From contig DXZT01000050.1 in assembly GCA_019419545.1 (NCBI GenBank), positions 1 to 64,000 of the forward strand: 64,000 bases of DNA. The letters are read 5' to 3'. Under the pieces are notes generated by a model. That model was not told the DNA's origin. It did not search any database and saw only the letters and a list, made by a program, of their open reading frames with translations. This DNA is from Collinsella sp. GTDB taxonomy: Bacteria > Actinomycetota > Coriobacteriia > Coriobacteriales > Coriobacteriaceae. The translations under genes were made by a program, and so were the position numbers. Positions 26,187 to 34,930 of the stretch are shown piece after piece. The first letter of the stretch is position 1; each line of letters opens with the position of its first letter.

Positions 26187-26468
26187 CTACACGAGTATAC
26201 CTATAAGAAGCTGCAGAACCAGCCTCTGCACCAACTGTAACGCAATAATCGCAACGACCGGCGAAAAATCGATACCGCCCATCGGCGGGATGAAACGACG
26301 GAACAGGTTGAGCCACGGACCGCACACGCTATCAAGCACCGCGGCAATATCCTGAAGCAAACCACCCTGCTTCATGGGAATCCACGTCATAAAGCAGTAG
26401 ACGACAATGAGCGTGGAATAGAAGTTGAACAGCGTGTTGACCAGCTGGACGATAGTGTAGATGTTGAT
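26187..26468 (-). CDS. YggT family membrane protein, apparent ATC start
   Basis: A 93-residue protein with two membrane spans and the YggT pattern: a first helix (IVQLVNTLFNFYSTLIVVYCF), FMTWIPM, then CGPWLNLFRRFIPPMGGIDFSPVVAIIALQLVQRLVLQLL. The first helix lies upstream of the only ATG (26390) and there is no ATG, GTG or TTG between the sepF stop and it. A GAGGAG ribosome site is followed, 6 bases on, by ATC at 26468, so initiation at ATC (or the adjacent ATT) is the best reading. It begins 22 bases after sepF; translational coupling may help. Function in this family is unknown, with a possible link to division or osmotic stress. Confidence 0.8.
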   Translation of the reverse strand: MNIYTIVQLVNTLFNFYSTLIVVYCFMTWIPMKQGGLLQDIAAVLDSVCGPWLNLFRRFIPPMGGIDFSPVVAIIALQLVQRLVLQLLIGILV

Positions 26469-26489
26469 GGGAATCTCCTCGTCTTGTCT

Positions 26490-27212
26490 TTACTTAAGGT
26501 AGCCGTCGGCACGAAGCTTCTTGAGATCGGAATCTTTGACCTCGCAACCGGCGGGCAGCACCATGAACACGCGGTCGCCCACCTCCTTGACCGTGGCGCC
26601 CAGACCGCAGGCAAAGCCGTAAGAGAAGTCCAAGACGCGCTTGGCAACTTCGGTGCGTACGCCCACAAAAATCAGTGCGACAGGCTGCTTGGTGCGAACG
26701 CGGCGTACCACGGTCTCCACGTCGTCATAGCTCTCGGGGCGCAGGACATAGGCCGGCAGCTGCGGCGTGGCGTTGATGATATTGCTCGCATAGGCCGAGG
26801 CATCGCTCGGCGCAGGCGCGGGCGCAGCGGCGGCACGGGCGCGGGTGTTCTCGGCGTAGCTCGACGGCGTGTCATAGGCACCAGGACGATAACCGCTCGC
26901 AACGCTGTCCTGCGAGCGCGAAGGCGGGTTATACGTCGTGGCATGGCGGGAGTCATCGCCGACCAGCTGACCGGAGCGCGTATACACGGCAACCGACTCA
27001 GCTTCACCACGGCGCGTCTGACCAAGCAGGCCGTTGCTCGGCTCGTCTTGGGTGTAGAAGCCCTCGCCCGAAGCACCGCTGTAGCCGTTGCCCTGATAAC
27101 CATCGTCATAGCCGTCATCGTAGCCGTAGTCGTCGTCCTGGCCATAACCCTGGTCGTAACCCTGCTGGCCGCCCAGGTGCATCTTATTTTTAATCTCGTC
27201 AAGGAAGCCCAT
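26490..27212 (-). CDS. sepF: Cell division protein SepF
   Basis: Membrane-associated FtsZ anchor, the likely substitute for the missing FtsA. The 240-residue protein has an N-terminal amphipathic helix (MGFLDEIKNKMHL), a long Tyr/Gly/Asp-rich linker (repeated YDDGYDDGY-type segments, residues 18-50), and the C-terminal SepF core (VLRPESYDDVETVVRRVRTK, DFSYGFACGLGATVKEVGDRVFMVLP). ATG at 27212 follows GAGGACACAACC. The linker is longer than in Bacillus. Confidence 0.95.
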   Translation of the reverse strand: MGFLDEIKNKMHLGGQQGYDQGYGQDDDYGYDDGYDDGYQGNGYSGASGEGFYTQDEPSNGLLGQTRRGEAESVAVYTRSGQLVGDDSRHATTYNPPSRSQDSVASGYRPGAYDTPSSYAENTRARAAAAPAPAPSDASAYASNIINATPQLPAYVLRPESYDDVETVVRRVRTKQPVALIFVGVRTEVAKRVLDFSYGFACGLGATVKEVGDRVFMVLPAGCEVKDSDLKKLRADGYLK

Positions 27213-27272
27213 GGTTGTGTCCTCTCGCGGTTTAGTGCAGGCGCCCCGATAATCAGTGCGCACTTCAGAGCC

Positions 27273-28010
27273 TTATTTTACTGCAAACTCCGGGCTAAAT
27301 ACTACCCTGCCCAGGCGAACGAGCGTAGAGCCCTCCTCAAGGGCAGGCTCAAAGTCCTCGCTCATGCCGCAGGAAAGCTCAGGCAGGTTCAAATCGGGAT
27401 GCGCCGCCTCCAGCTCATCCCTCAGCTCACGAAGCCCCGCAAAGGTGCGGCGTGCCACATCCTTATTCCCCCGGGGCGCCATAGTCATAAGCCCCTGCAC
27501 GCAAATTCCCTCAAGCTCCGCAAGCTCACCCGCGGCGGCGCGAATCTCATCGGGCGAAAAGCCTCCCTTCGACTCCTCACCACTCACATTGACCTCAATG
27601 AGCACACGCTGGAGGCCGGCGAGCTCGCCTGCCTCAATCTTGCGGACAGCACGGCTCGAGATCGCCTGCGCCAGATGCAGCGAACCCACCGAGTGAATCA
27701 GCTCGGCTGAGCCCAGCACCGCATTGATCTTATTGGTCTGCAGGTTGCCGATCATATCGAAGCGCACCTCGGGCAGCTCCGGATGCTCCGCCAGACCCGT
27801 GAGCTTGCGAACCAGCTCCTGCGGGCGGTTCTCGGCAAAATGGCGATACCCCGCCTGGATGGCGGCAACGGTCTCATCGACACCAACGGTCTTGGACACG
27901 GCAATGAGGCGCGCGGCGTCGTGGGGGCGGCCCGCGCGATCGAGCGCCGCATAAAAACGTTCCAGAATCTGCTCGCGGCGAGCGCGCATCAAGTCCAAAT
28001 AGTTATCCAT
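27273..28010 (-). CDS. yggS: YggS family PLP homeostasis protein
   Basis: Pyridoxal phosphate-binding protein (PLPBP) that buffers PLP and amino acid pools; no enzyme activity known. The 245-residue alanine racemase-like barrel has the PLP lysine in LIAVSKTVGVDE, FAENRPQELVRK, the HSVGSLHLAQAIS segment, LIEVNVSGEESKGGF and the C-terminal LSCGMSEDFEPALEEGSTLVRLGRVVFS. ATG at 28010 follows GGAGGCGATT. It precedes sepF, as in most Gram-positives. Confidence 0.94.
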   Translation of the reverse strand: MDNYLDLMRARREQILERFYAALDRAGRPHDAARLIAVSKTVGVDETVAAIQAGYRHFAENRPQELVRKLTGLAEHPELPEVRFDMIGNLQTNKINAVLGSAELIHSVGSLHLAQAISSRAVRKIEAGELAGLQRVLIEVNVSGEESKGGFSPDEIRAAAGELAELEGICVQGLMTMAPRGNKDVARRTFAGLRELRDELEAAHPDLNLPELSCGMSEDFEPALEEGSTLVRLGRVVFSPEFAVK

Positions 28011-28060
28011 TGCCAATCGCCTCCGCTGACAGCCAAACAAGTAGTCCCATGCTAACGCAA

Positions 28061-28092
28061 GAGCGCGGTCCCGCATGTGCAAGGCCGCGCTC
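28061..28092 (-). terminator. Hairpin between phoU and yggS
   Basis: Perfect 8-bp stem GAGCGCGG / CCGCGCTC with a 16-base loop; the minus-strand tail TTGCGTT is weak. It separates the pst-phoU unit from yggS. Confidence 0.45.
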
Positions 28093-28129
28093 ACTTAGGT
28101 ATTTACAATCTTTCGACGAACGGGGTCAC

Positions 28130-28987
28130 TTACTCCTCGTCGTCCTCGCCATCGTCCTCGTCCTCAAGATGATCGAGCAGGTAGCGAAGACTCTCGCTGA
28201 CCTCGTTGGCGGGCACCTTGGCAACGTAGCGCGCGTCGACGGCGGGCCTCATGATAACACCCTCGCCCGAAGGCACGCGCATGCTCTCGAGCTCATCCTC
28301 GTCCACACGGGCGATATCGCCGGCAGTCATGCGCTGTCCGGTCAAAAGGAAGGTCAGACGGCAGGCGGCATCGATAGAGATCGAGGCAATGCGATCCAAG
28401 TAGCGCGAAACCATGATGGCGCGGCGCAGGTCGTCGTAGTTGCTGTCATCGTCCATAAAGTCGCCCGTATCCATACGGTTAAAGGTGCGGAAGAACTTCT
28501 CGTATGCCGCATGCACCGGCTCGTCCTCGACGGCCAGGTTGCAAATGATGGACATGTCGTTGGTGACGAGCGCAGAAAGCGACGAGCCTAGCACCTGGTA
28601 CACGGCCTCAGCCTCGGCCTCGACCGTGCCGACAAGCTCCTGGGGCAGCGAGATGTCGGCCTTGATCATATGACGCGTGGCACGGCAGATCTGACGGACC
28701 TTATCGGTCATGCGCTGCAGGTTAAAGTCGACGTAGATGATCGTCTGAAGCAGGCGGAAGTCGGAAGCAACCGGTGACTGCGTGGCGATCAGGTTGTAGC
28801 AGACGGCCTCCAGGTTGGCGCAGCGCGCGTCAATCGAAAGCGTGCGCTTCTTGGTCTTGGTGGCGAGCTTGCGGTCGTCGGTCACATAGGCCTTCACGGC
28901 ATCGTGGAGGGCCAGATCGACGGCCTCATAGATGCTCAGCATCTCGTGACGGGCCTCGACGAGCTGACGGGAAAACAGTTTGCGCAT
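28130..28987 (-). CDS. phoU: Phosphate signalling protein PhoU
   Basis: Links Pst to the PhoR sensor and restrains phosphate uptake. The 285-residue all-alpha protein holds two PhoU repeats; the first has LHDAVKAYVTDDRKLATKTKKRTLSIDARCANLEAVCYNLIATQSPVASDFRLLQTIIYVDFNLQRMTDKV, with the metal-binding Asp/Glu pattern, the second YDDLRRAIMVSRYLDRIAS. The C-terminus has an acidic tail (EDEDDGEDDEE). ATG follows GGAGTGAACC. Last gene of the pst operon. Confidence 0.93.
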   Translation of the reverse strand: MRKLFSRQLVEARHEMLSIYEAVDLALHDAVKAYVTDDRKLATKTKKRTLSIDARCANLEAVCYNLIATQSPVASDFRLLQTIIYVDFNLQRMTDKVRQICRATRHMIKADISLPQELVGTVEAEAEAVYQVLGSSLSALVTNDMSIICNLAVEDEPVHAAYEKFFRTFNRMDTGDFMDDDSNYDDLRRAIMVSRYLDRIASISIDAACRLTFLLTGQRMTAGDIARVDEDELESMRVPSGEGVIMRPAVDARYVAKVPANEVSESLRYLLDHLEDEDDGEDDEE

Positions 28988-29079
28988 GGTTCACTCCAAT
29001 CAGTTGGGTGCGGTCATGCCGCCCGCACAGTGAATACGCACCGGACTAGGTCCGATCGGCTTGGGACTAGTCGCACCGA

Positions 29080-29883
<804 letters not shown>

Positions 29884-29895
29884 GGGACTCCTTAA

Positions 29896-30801
29896 CTAGC
29901 GACGCTTGCGCGACAGGAAGCGCGCAAACAGGTTGAAGGCCAGAATGATCACCATCAGCAAGAGCGCGGTGCCGTAGGCTGCGTTCATGTTGATGCCGTC
30001 GTTGGCAAGCAGGTACAGGTGAACCGTCATGGGGCGGCCGGAATCGAGCGGCGAAATAGGTAGATTGATGGCTTGGCCCATGGTGTAGAGCACCACCGCG
30101 GTCTCGCCAATGGCGCGGCCGATGGCGAGGACGATGCCCGTGGCAATACGGCCAAAGGCAGAAGGAAGCACAATCTTGGAGACAACCTGCCACTTGGTGG
30201 CGCCCAGGCCGTACGCGCCCCAACGGATATAGCGCGGGACGGCGCGAATGGCCTCTTCGGTGGTGCGCATGACGATGGGAAGCATCAAGAGCGCGAGCGC
30301 CAGAGCGGCCGAGACCATCGAAAGGCCCAGGCCCATGGCCTCGACAAACAAGGCGTAGCCAAACAGGCCCATAACGATGGAGGGCACCGAGGCCAAAGCG
30401 TCAGCAGCGTAGCGAATGAGCTCGACGACCTTGCCCTGCTTGGCGTACTCGGCCAGATAGACGGCTGCCAGCACAGCAATCGGCGTGCAGATAAGCATGG
30501 CGAGCGCCGTCACATAGACGGTCGAGACGATCGTGGGCCAAATTCCGCCCTCGGCGTTGACGCCCTGGGGCCAACCGAAGATAAAGTCGAGCGAGATGTG
30601 TGGCAGGCCGTTGATGACCACGTAGGCGATGATAGCGACCAGCACCAGCGTGGTGATGTATGCCGCGGCACGGAACACGCCAAGCATGATCTTGTTGGAC
30701 AGGTCCTTGTTGATGCGGCCCTTCTTGCCGTGGGAAAGGGCACGCTTGATGCGCTCGCGCGACGAGGTCGTATCGACCGTCGTGTCAACGGAATCGGACA
30801 T
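29896..30801 (-). CDS. pstA: Phosphate ABC transporter permease PstA
   Basis: Membrane half of the Pst importer. The 301-residue protein has six predicted helices and the permease EAA-type loop EEAIRAVPRYIRWGAYGLGATKWQVVSKIVLPSAFGRIATGIVLAIGRAIGETA. The N-terminus is a 50-residue basic cytoplasmic extension rich in Ser/Arg/Lys. It starts 3 bases after the pstC stop. Confidence 0.95.
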   Translation of the reverse strand: MSDSVDTTVDTTSSRERIKRALSHGKKGRINKDLSNKIMLGVFRAAAYITTLVLVAIIAYVVINGLPHISLDFIFGWPQGVNAEGGIWPTIVSTVYVTALAMLICTPIAVLAAVYLAEYAKQGKVVELIRYAADALASVPSIVMGLFGYALFVEAMGLGLSMVSAALALALLMLPIVMRTTEEAIRAVPRYIRWGAYGLGATKWQVVSKIVLPSAFGRIATGIVLAIGRAIGETAVVLYTMGQAINLPISPLDSGRPMTVHLYLLANDGINMNAAYGTALLLMVIILAFNLFARFLSRKRR

Positions 30802-30804
30802 AGC

Positions 30805-31740
30805 CTACCCCCTCTTCTTCTTGGAAACCAGGCGGACGATGCCCACCAGCGTGGCGGAAATGATAAACAGGACCACGCCCATGCCGAACAGCGCCGAGCG
30901 ATGCAGACCCGAGGAATAGCTCATGTCGAGCGCAATCTGGCTCGTGAGCGTCGAGATGGGGCTCGCAATGCTGTCGGGAATAACCGGGGCGTTACCCACG
31001 ACCATGAGCACGGCCATGGTCTCGCCGATGGCACGGCCCATACCCAGCACGATGGCATCCACGATACCCAGCTTGGCGGCAGGTAACACGACCTTATAGA
31101 TAGTCTGCCACTTGGTGGCGCCCATGGCATACGATGCCTCGCGAATGCCCATGGGAATGGAATTGAGAGCATCGATGGTAAGCGTCGTGATGGTGGGCAC
31201 GATCATAATGGCGAGCACGAACCACGCCGTCAGCGCGCCAAAACCAAGACCGCCGGTCAGTTGTGCGATAAACGGGCGGATGATGATCATGCCAAAGAAG
31301 CCATAGATGATAGAAGGGATGCCGGCCAACAGGTCAACGGCAGGGCTGATGAGCTTGCGCACGCGCTTGCTGGCGATCTCGACCAGATACACGGCCGTGC
31401 CCACGCCTAGGGGCACACCCATGGCGAGCGCGCCGACGGTCACCAGACCCGAGCCGGCAAGCAGCGACACGATGCCGTAGTGACCCTCAGAGGGCGCCCA
31501 CGTAAAGCTAAAGAAGTCCGCCAGACCGATGTCGGTAAAGACGGGCAGCGCCGAGTACGTGGTAAAGACAAAAATCAGGATGACGGTAACAACCGCCAAG
31601 AACGCGCAGGCAAAGAAGATCCACTGCAGCGCCTTCTCCTTGATATAGGTGCTGCGCGATACGAGCGCCAGCTCGCGCTTCTTGGGCGCCTGACCATTCT
31701 GCTCAGTCTGGGAGTTTTCCTGTGCTTCCATGCTACTCAC
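30805..31740 (-). CDS. pstC: Phosphate ABC transporter permease PstC
   Basis: Partner permease of PstA, 311 residues with six helices. The transporter loop is REASYAMGATKWQTIYKVVLPAAKLGIVDAIVLGMGRAIGETMAVLMVVGN. A 35-residue cytoplasmic N-terminus precedes the first helix. Its start overlaps the end of pstS by 8 bases. Confidence 0.95.
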   Translation of the reverse strand: MSSMEAQENSQTEQNGQAPKKRELALVSRSTYIKEKALQWIFFACAFLAVVTVILIFVFTTYSALPVFTDIGLADFFSFTWAPSEGHYGIVSLLAGSGLVTVGALAMGVPLGVGTAVYLVEIASKRVRKLISPAVDLLAGIPSIIYGFFGMIIIRPFIAQLTGGLGFGALTAWFVLAIMIVPTITTLTIDALNSIPMGIREASYAMGATKWQTIYKVVLPAAKLGIVDAIVLGMGRAIGETMAVLMVVGNAPVIPDSIASPISTLTSQIALDMSYSSGLHRSALFGMGVVLFIISATLVGIVRLVSKKKRG

Positions 31741-32569
31741 TCCCCTTCTCGTCGTTGGTGACGGGGATAAAGCCCGCCTCGCGAATCTGCTTGTCCATCT
31801 TTTCGGACGTCACATAGTCGATGTAATCCTGCGCCTGCTGCGAAGGCGCACCCTTCACAAAGAAGTAAAGGTCGCGTGAGATGGGATAGCCGCCGCTCGC
31901 GACCGTCTTCTCGGACGCCTCAACATGATTGACCGAGACGGCCTTGACCGAGGTCTTGGCGTTGAGGCTATCGACGAAGCCCAGCGAAATGTAGCCAATG
32001 GCACCGTGCGAACGAGATACCACGTCGCGCACCTGGCCCGTGCCCGAAAGAACGGCCGAGCGGCGATCGAACGGGGTGCCGTCCATCACGATGGTGCGGA
32101 ATGCTTCACGCGTGCCGGATGCCTCGTCTCGGTTGATGACCTGAATCTTCAGGTCCTCGCCACCGACCTCTTTCCAATTAGTAATCTTGCCGGCATAGAT
32201 ATCGCGGAGCTGCTCGGTCGAGAGGTTATCGACCGGGTTATCGTCGTTCACGATGACCGCGATACCGTCGTGGGCAATGACGATGGGAGTCAGGCCCAGA
32301 TCCTGTTCGTCGGCATTGAGTCCACGGGAGGAGCTGGCGATATCGGCCGTGCCAGCGCTGACGGCTTCGATGCCAGCGGAAGAGCCCAAACCGGAAACGA
32401 GCACGTCGATGCCGGTCTCCTCCTTAAAGCCCTCTGCCGCAATTTCGGCGATAGGAAGGCAGGTCGTGGAGCCGGCCACGGTAATGGAAGAGGTAGAAGA
32501 TCCCGAAGAACAGGCGCACAGCGTAAGCGTAAGCACAGCGGCGCTCAGGACCGATACGATCTTTCTCAT
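31733..32569 (-). CDS. pstS: Phosphate-binding lipoprotein PstS
   Basis: Substrate-binding lipoprotein that feeds phosphate to PstCA. The 278-residue protein has a signal peptide with lipobox LCAC (Cys20), a Ser/Thr-rich linker, and phosphate-binding segments: VAGSTTCLPIAE, SGLGSSAGIEAVSAGTADIASSSRGLNADE, and NRDEASGTREAF. ATG at 32569 overlaps the pgeF stop in a 4-base ATGA, so translation is coupled to pgeF. Confidence 0.95.
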   Translation of the reverse strand: MRKIVSVLSAAVLTLTLCACSSGSSTSSITVAGSTTCLPIAEIAAEGFKEETGIDVLVSGLGSSAGIEAVSAGTADIASSSRGLNADEQDLGLTPIVIAHDGIAVIVNDDNPVDNLSTEQLRDIYAGKITNWKEVGGEDLKIQVINRDEASGTREAFRTIVMDGTPFDRRSAVLSGTGQVRDVVSRSHGAIGYISLGFVDSLNAKTSVKAVSVNHVEASEKTVASGGYPISRDLYFFVKGAPSQQAQDYIDYVTSEKMDKQIREAGFIPVTNDEKGSE

Positions 32570-33366
32570 AGCATCACGCCGATCGCAGCATGGCGCCCAC
32601 AGGTGCCGTCCTCGTTACGGTAGGAATAAAAGCGGTCGTTCTGGCGCACAGTCGAAAGCTGGGTATCCACGATATTATCCGCGTCCACACCGGCATCTAC
32701 CAGCGCCTCACAAATGGCAGCGGAAAGATCGAGCATGCGAGAGGCACTCGCATCGATGCAAGAGAACTCGACGGCAAAGCGATCCATGAGTTCCTGGGAT
32801 ACCTCATATTCGTCAGCCAAGATATGGGGGCCGATATAGGCGGAAACGTCGCTCGCATCGCAGCCGGCAGCATCGCAAAGCGCCTGGCACGCCTTGGCAG
32901 AAATACGTGCAATCGTGCCCTTCCAACCGGAGTGCACCACGGCAAATCCGCCAGGGGCCACCAGCACCACGGGAGCGCAGTCGGCAAAGCAGAGCAGCAC
33001 GGGCACGTCATGGGCCGTACAGACGATGGCATCGCAGCCCTCGGCAATCTGCTCGCGAACAGCCTCAAGATCGTCGGCGCCGTTCGAAGTCACCGTAACG
33101 ATATGGTCACCATGTACCTGATTGGGCACGAGCAGATTATGCTCGCACTCAGTGGCGCCCATAGCTTCGAGCGCTCGACGACGATTTTCTTGAACAGCAA
33201 AGGGGTCATCGCCTACATGCGAGCCCAGGTTGAGCGAGGAGTACGCATCTTCAGAAACGCCACCGGTACGCTCGGTAAAGGCAAAGCGGACATCGGATGT
33301 CGCGCCCTCCACCAACGTAACTCCATCATGGTCGACACGCGAAACGTTGTCCGCACGTGCTGCCAT
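32566..33366 (-). CDS. pgeF: PgeF/YfiH family peptidoglycan editing protein
   Basis: Laccase-domain (DUF152) protein; the E. coli member removes wrongly added L-Ser from muropeptide precursors, and others act as purine nucleoside phosphorylases. The 266-residue protein has the Cu/Zn-site pattern: NLGSHVGDD with its His, the Cys in VLLCFADCAPVVLVAPGGFAVVHSGWKGT with its His, and the conserved YIGPHI. ATG at 33366 follows AGGAGGC. It normally lies between ftsZ and yggS; here it is first in a unit with pst, overlapping pstS by 4 bases. Confidence 0.92.
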   Translation of the reverse strand: MAARADNVSRVDHDGVTLVEGATSDVRFAFTERTGGVSEDAYSSLNLGSHVGDDPFAVQENRRRALEAMGATECEHNLLVPNQVHGDHIVTVTSNGADDLEAVREQIAEGCDAIVCTAHDVPVLLCFADCAPVVLVAPGGFAVVHSGWKGTIARISAKACQALCDAAGCDASDVSAYIGPHILADEYEVSQELMDRFAVEFSCIDASASRMLDLSAAICEALVDAGVDADNIVDTQLSTVRQNDRFYSYRNEDGTCGRHAAIGVML

Positions 33367-33470
33367 ACTAAAGCCTCCTAATAACACAAGTACCGCGGCG
33401 TCGCCGCGCAGTCCGCGTTTATACGGCTGTCATACTTCCTTAAAAGGATACCCGCAGCGGTAGGGACCAA

Positions 33471-33487
33471 ACGTAAAGGGAACGTAA
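33471..33487 (-). promoter_or_regulatory. Candidate Pho box upstream of pgeF-pst
   Basis: On the minus strand TTACGT-N5-TTACGT, two direct repeats with 11-base period, matching the spacing of known PhoP boxes (TTAACA-like half-sites, 11-base period). A TATAAA lies about 50 bases downstream at 33417-33422. The repeats are seen; PhoP binding is inferred. Confidence 0.4.
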
Positions 33488-33519
33488 GGAGATTGGAGGC
33501 TTTCGTTTACAAACGAGAA

Positions 33520-33553
33520 ACAAAACGGGGTGCATCCAAATGGACACACCCCG
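33520..33553 (-). terminator. Intrinsic terminator after ftsZ
   Basis: Minus-strand ACGGGGTGTGTCC / GGATGCACCCCGT hairpin followed by TTTTG, 24 bases past the ftsZ stop. It separates ftsZ from pgeF-pst. Confidence 0.85.
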
Positions 33554-33576
33554 TGCAGGTCGTTGAGAAAAACGAA

Positions 33577-34731
33577 CTAGAAGCTACCGCGCTTCAGGAA
33601 GTCGGGAAGCTCGAACTGGTCGTTGCCAAAGTTGGGCAGCTCGGTACCACCGACGTTGCGGGTCGGAGCGGCCTGAGCCGGGCTGGCAGCCGGAGCGGTG
33701 CGCTGCGGCTCAGCGGAGGCAGCGGCCTTGCTCTGAGACTGCTGAGCAGCAAAGAGCTCATCCTGACGGTTGACGTTGGAGTCGGAGAAGCCCGTAGCGA
33801 TGACGGTGATACGCACCTGATCGCCCAGGGACTCGTCGACAACGGTACCGAAGATGATGTTGGCCTCGGGGTCGACGGCGTTGGCGACAACGTCGGCGGC
33901 GTCGCTGATCTCCTGGATGCCCAGGTCCTTGGAACCGGCGATGGAGAGCAGCACGCGCGTGGCACCATCGATGGAGCTCTCGAGCAGCGGGCTGGAGATG
34001 GCCTGCTGGGCAGCGTCGACGGCACGAGTATCCCCAGAAGAGGTACCGATACCCATCATGGCGGTACCGGCCTGCTTCATGATGGTCTTAACATCGGCGA
34101 AGTCCAGGTTGATGATACCGGGGACGGTGATGAGGTCGGTGATGCCCTGGGTGCCCTGGGAAAGGACGCCATCGGCAATCGCGAAGGCCTCGAGCATGGT
34201 GGTCTTCTTCTCGGCGATGTCGAGCAGCTTATCGTTAGGAATGACGATCATGGTGTCGACGCAATCGGAGAGGGTCTTGATGCCCTCCTCGGCGCTCTTC
34301 TTACGCTTGCGGCCCTCGAAGGTGAAGGGCTTGGTCACGACGGCGACGGTCAGTGCGCCGACCTCGTTCATCGCGATATCGGCAACGATGGGAGCAGCGC
34401 CGGTACCGGTGCCGCCGCCCTCGCCGCAGGTGATAAACACCATGTCGGCGCCAGCGAGCGCCTCGGCGATGTCGTCGCGGGACTCATCGGCAGCCTTGCG
34501 GCCAACCTCGGGATTGGCGCCGGCGCCCAGGCCGCGGGTAAGGTCGGTGCCGATGTGCACCTTGATATCGGCATCAGAGATCGCGAGTGCCTGAGCATCG
34601 GTGTTGATGGCAACAAACTCGACGCCGCGGATGCCCTCTTCGATCATTCGATTAACCGCGTTGGTACCGCCGCCGCCGACGCCGACCACCTTAATGACGG
34701 CAAGGTAGTTGTTGATCTCTGTCTCGTGCAT
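33577..34731 (-). CDS. ftsZ: Cell division protein FtsZ
   Basis: Tubulin-like GTPase that forms the Z-ring. The 384-residue protein has the nucleotide site VVGVGGGGTNAVNRM, the tubulin signature CGEGGGTGTGAAP, NTDAQAL and the T7 catalytic loop (NLDFADVKTIM). After an Ala/Gln/Pro-rich linker the C-terminal peptide is FELPDFLKRGSF, the site bound by SepF and other partners. ATG at 34731 follows GGAGGACC. A 199-base gap to ftsQ and the terminator make ftsZ its own unit. Confidence 0.98.
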   Translation of the reverse strand: MHETEINNYLAVIKVVGVGGGGTNAVNRMIEEGIRGVEFVAINTDAQALAISDADIKVHIGTDLTRGLGAGANPEVGRKAADESRDDIAEALAGADMVFITCGEGGGTGTGAAPIVADIAMNEVGALTVAVVTKPFTFEGRKRKKSAEEGIKTLSDCVDTMIVIPNDKLLDIAEKKTTMLEAFAIADGVLSQGTQGITDLITVPGIINLDFADVKTIMKQAGTAMMGIGTSSGDTRAVDAAQQAISSPLLESSIDGATRVLLSIAGSKDLGIQEISDAADVVANAVDPEANIIFGTVVDESLGDQVRITVIATGFSDSNVNRQDELFAAQQSQSKAAASAEPQRTAPAASPAQAAPTRNVGGTELPNFGNDQFELPDFLKRGSF

Positions 34732-34852
34732 GTCGGTCCTCCGAACAAAGGTTATAGCCATAGCATGGGTCGACCCCTGCGCACATTAACCTTCAGGTTG
34801 AAAGTAAATGCAAAGGTAAACCGTATTATGTTTGCACATTATGAACGTATCA

Positions 34853-34866
34853 GTCAAATAATTGAC
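34853..34866. promoter_or_regulatory. Palindrome in the ftsZ upstream region
   Basis: GTCAA-ATAA-TTGAC, perfect 5-bp arms, in an AT-rich stretch about 120 bases upstream of the ftsZ start. Such a site in a promoter gap may be an operator; no regulator is known. Confidence 0.3.
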
Positions 34867-34930
34867 CGTGAAAACCAAACAAACCAGATAAACGGCGTGG
34901 TATGGCCCCTCAACAAAGCATCAACCAGCG

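Noticed and set aside
34732..34930. Possible missing ftsA between ftsQ and ftsZ
   Set aside because: The gap is only 199 bases and AT-rich. Absence of ftsA is normal in Actinobacteria with sepF.
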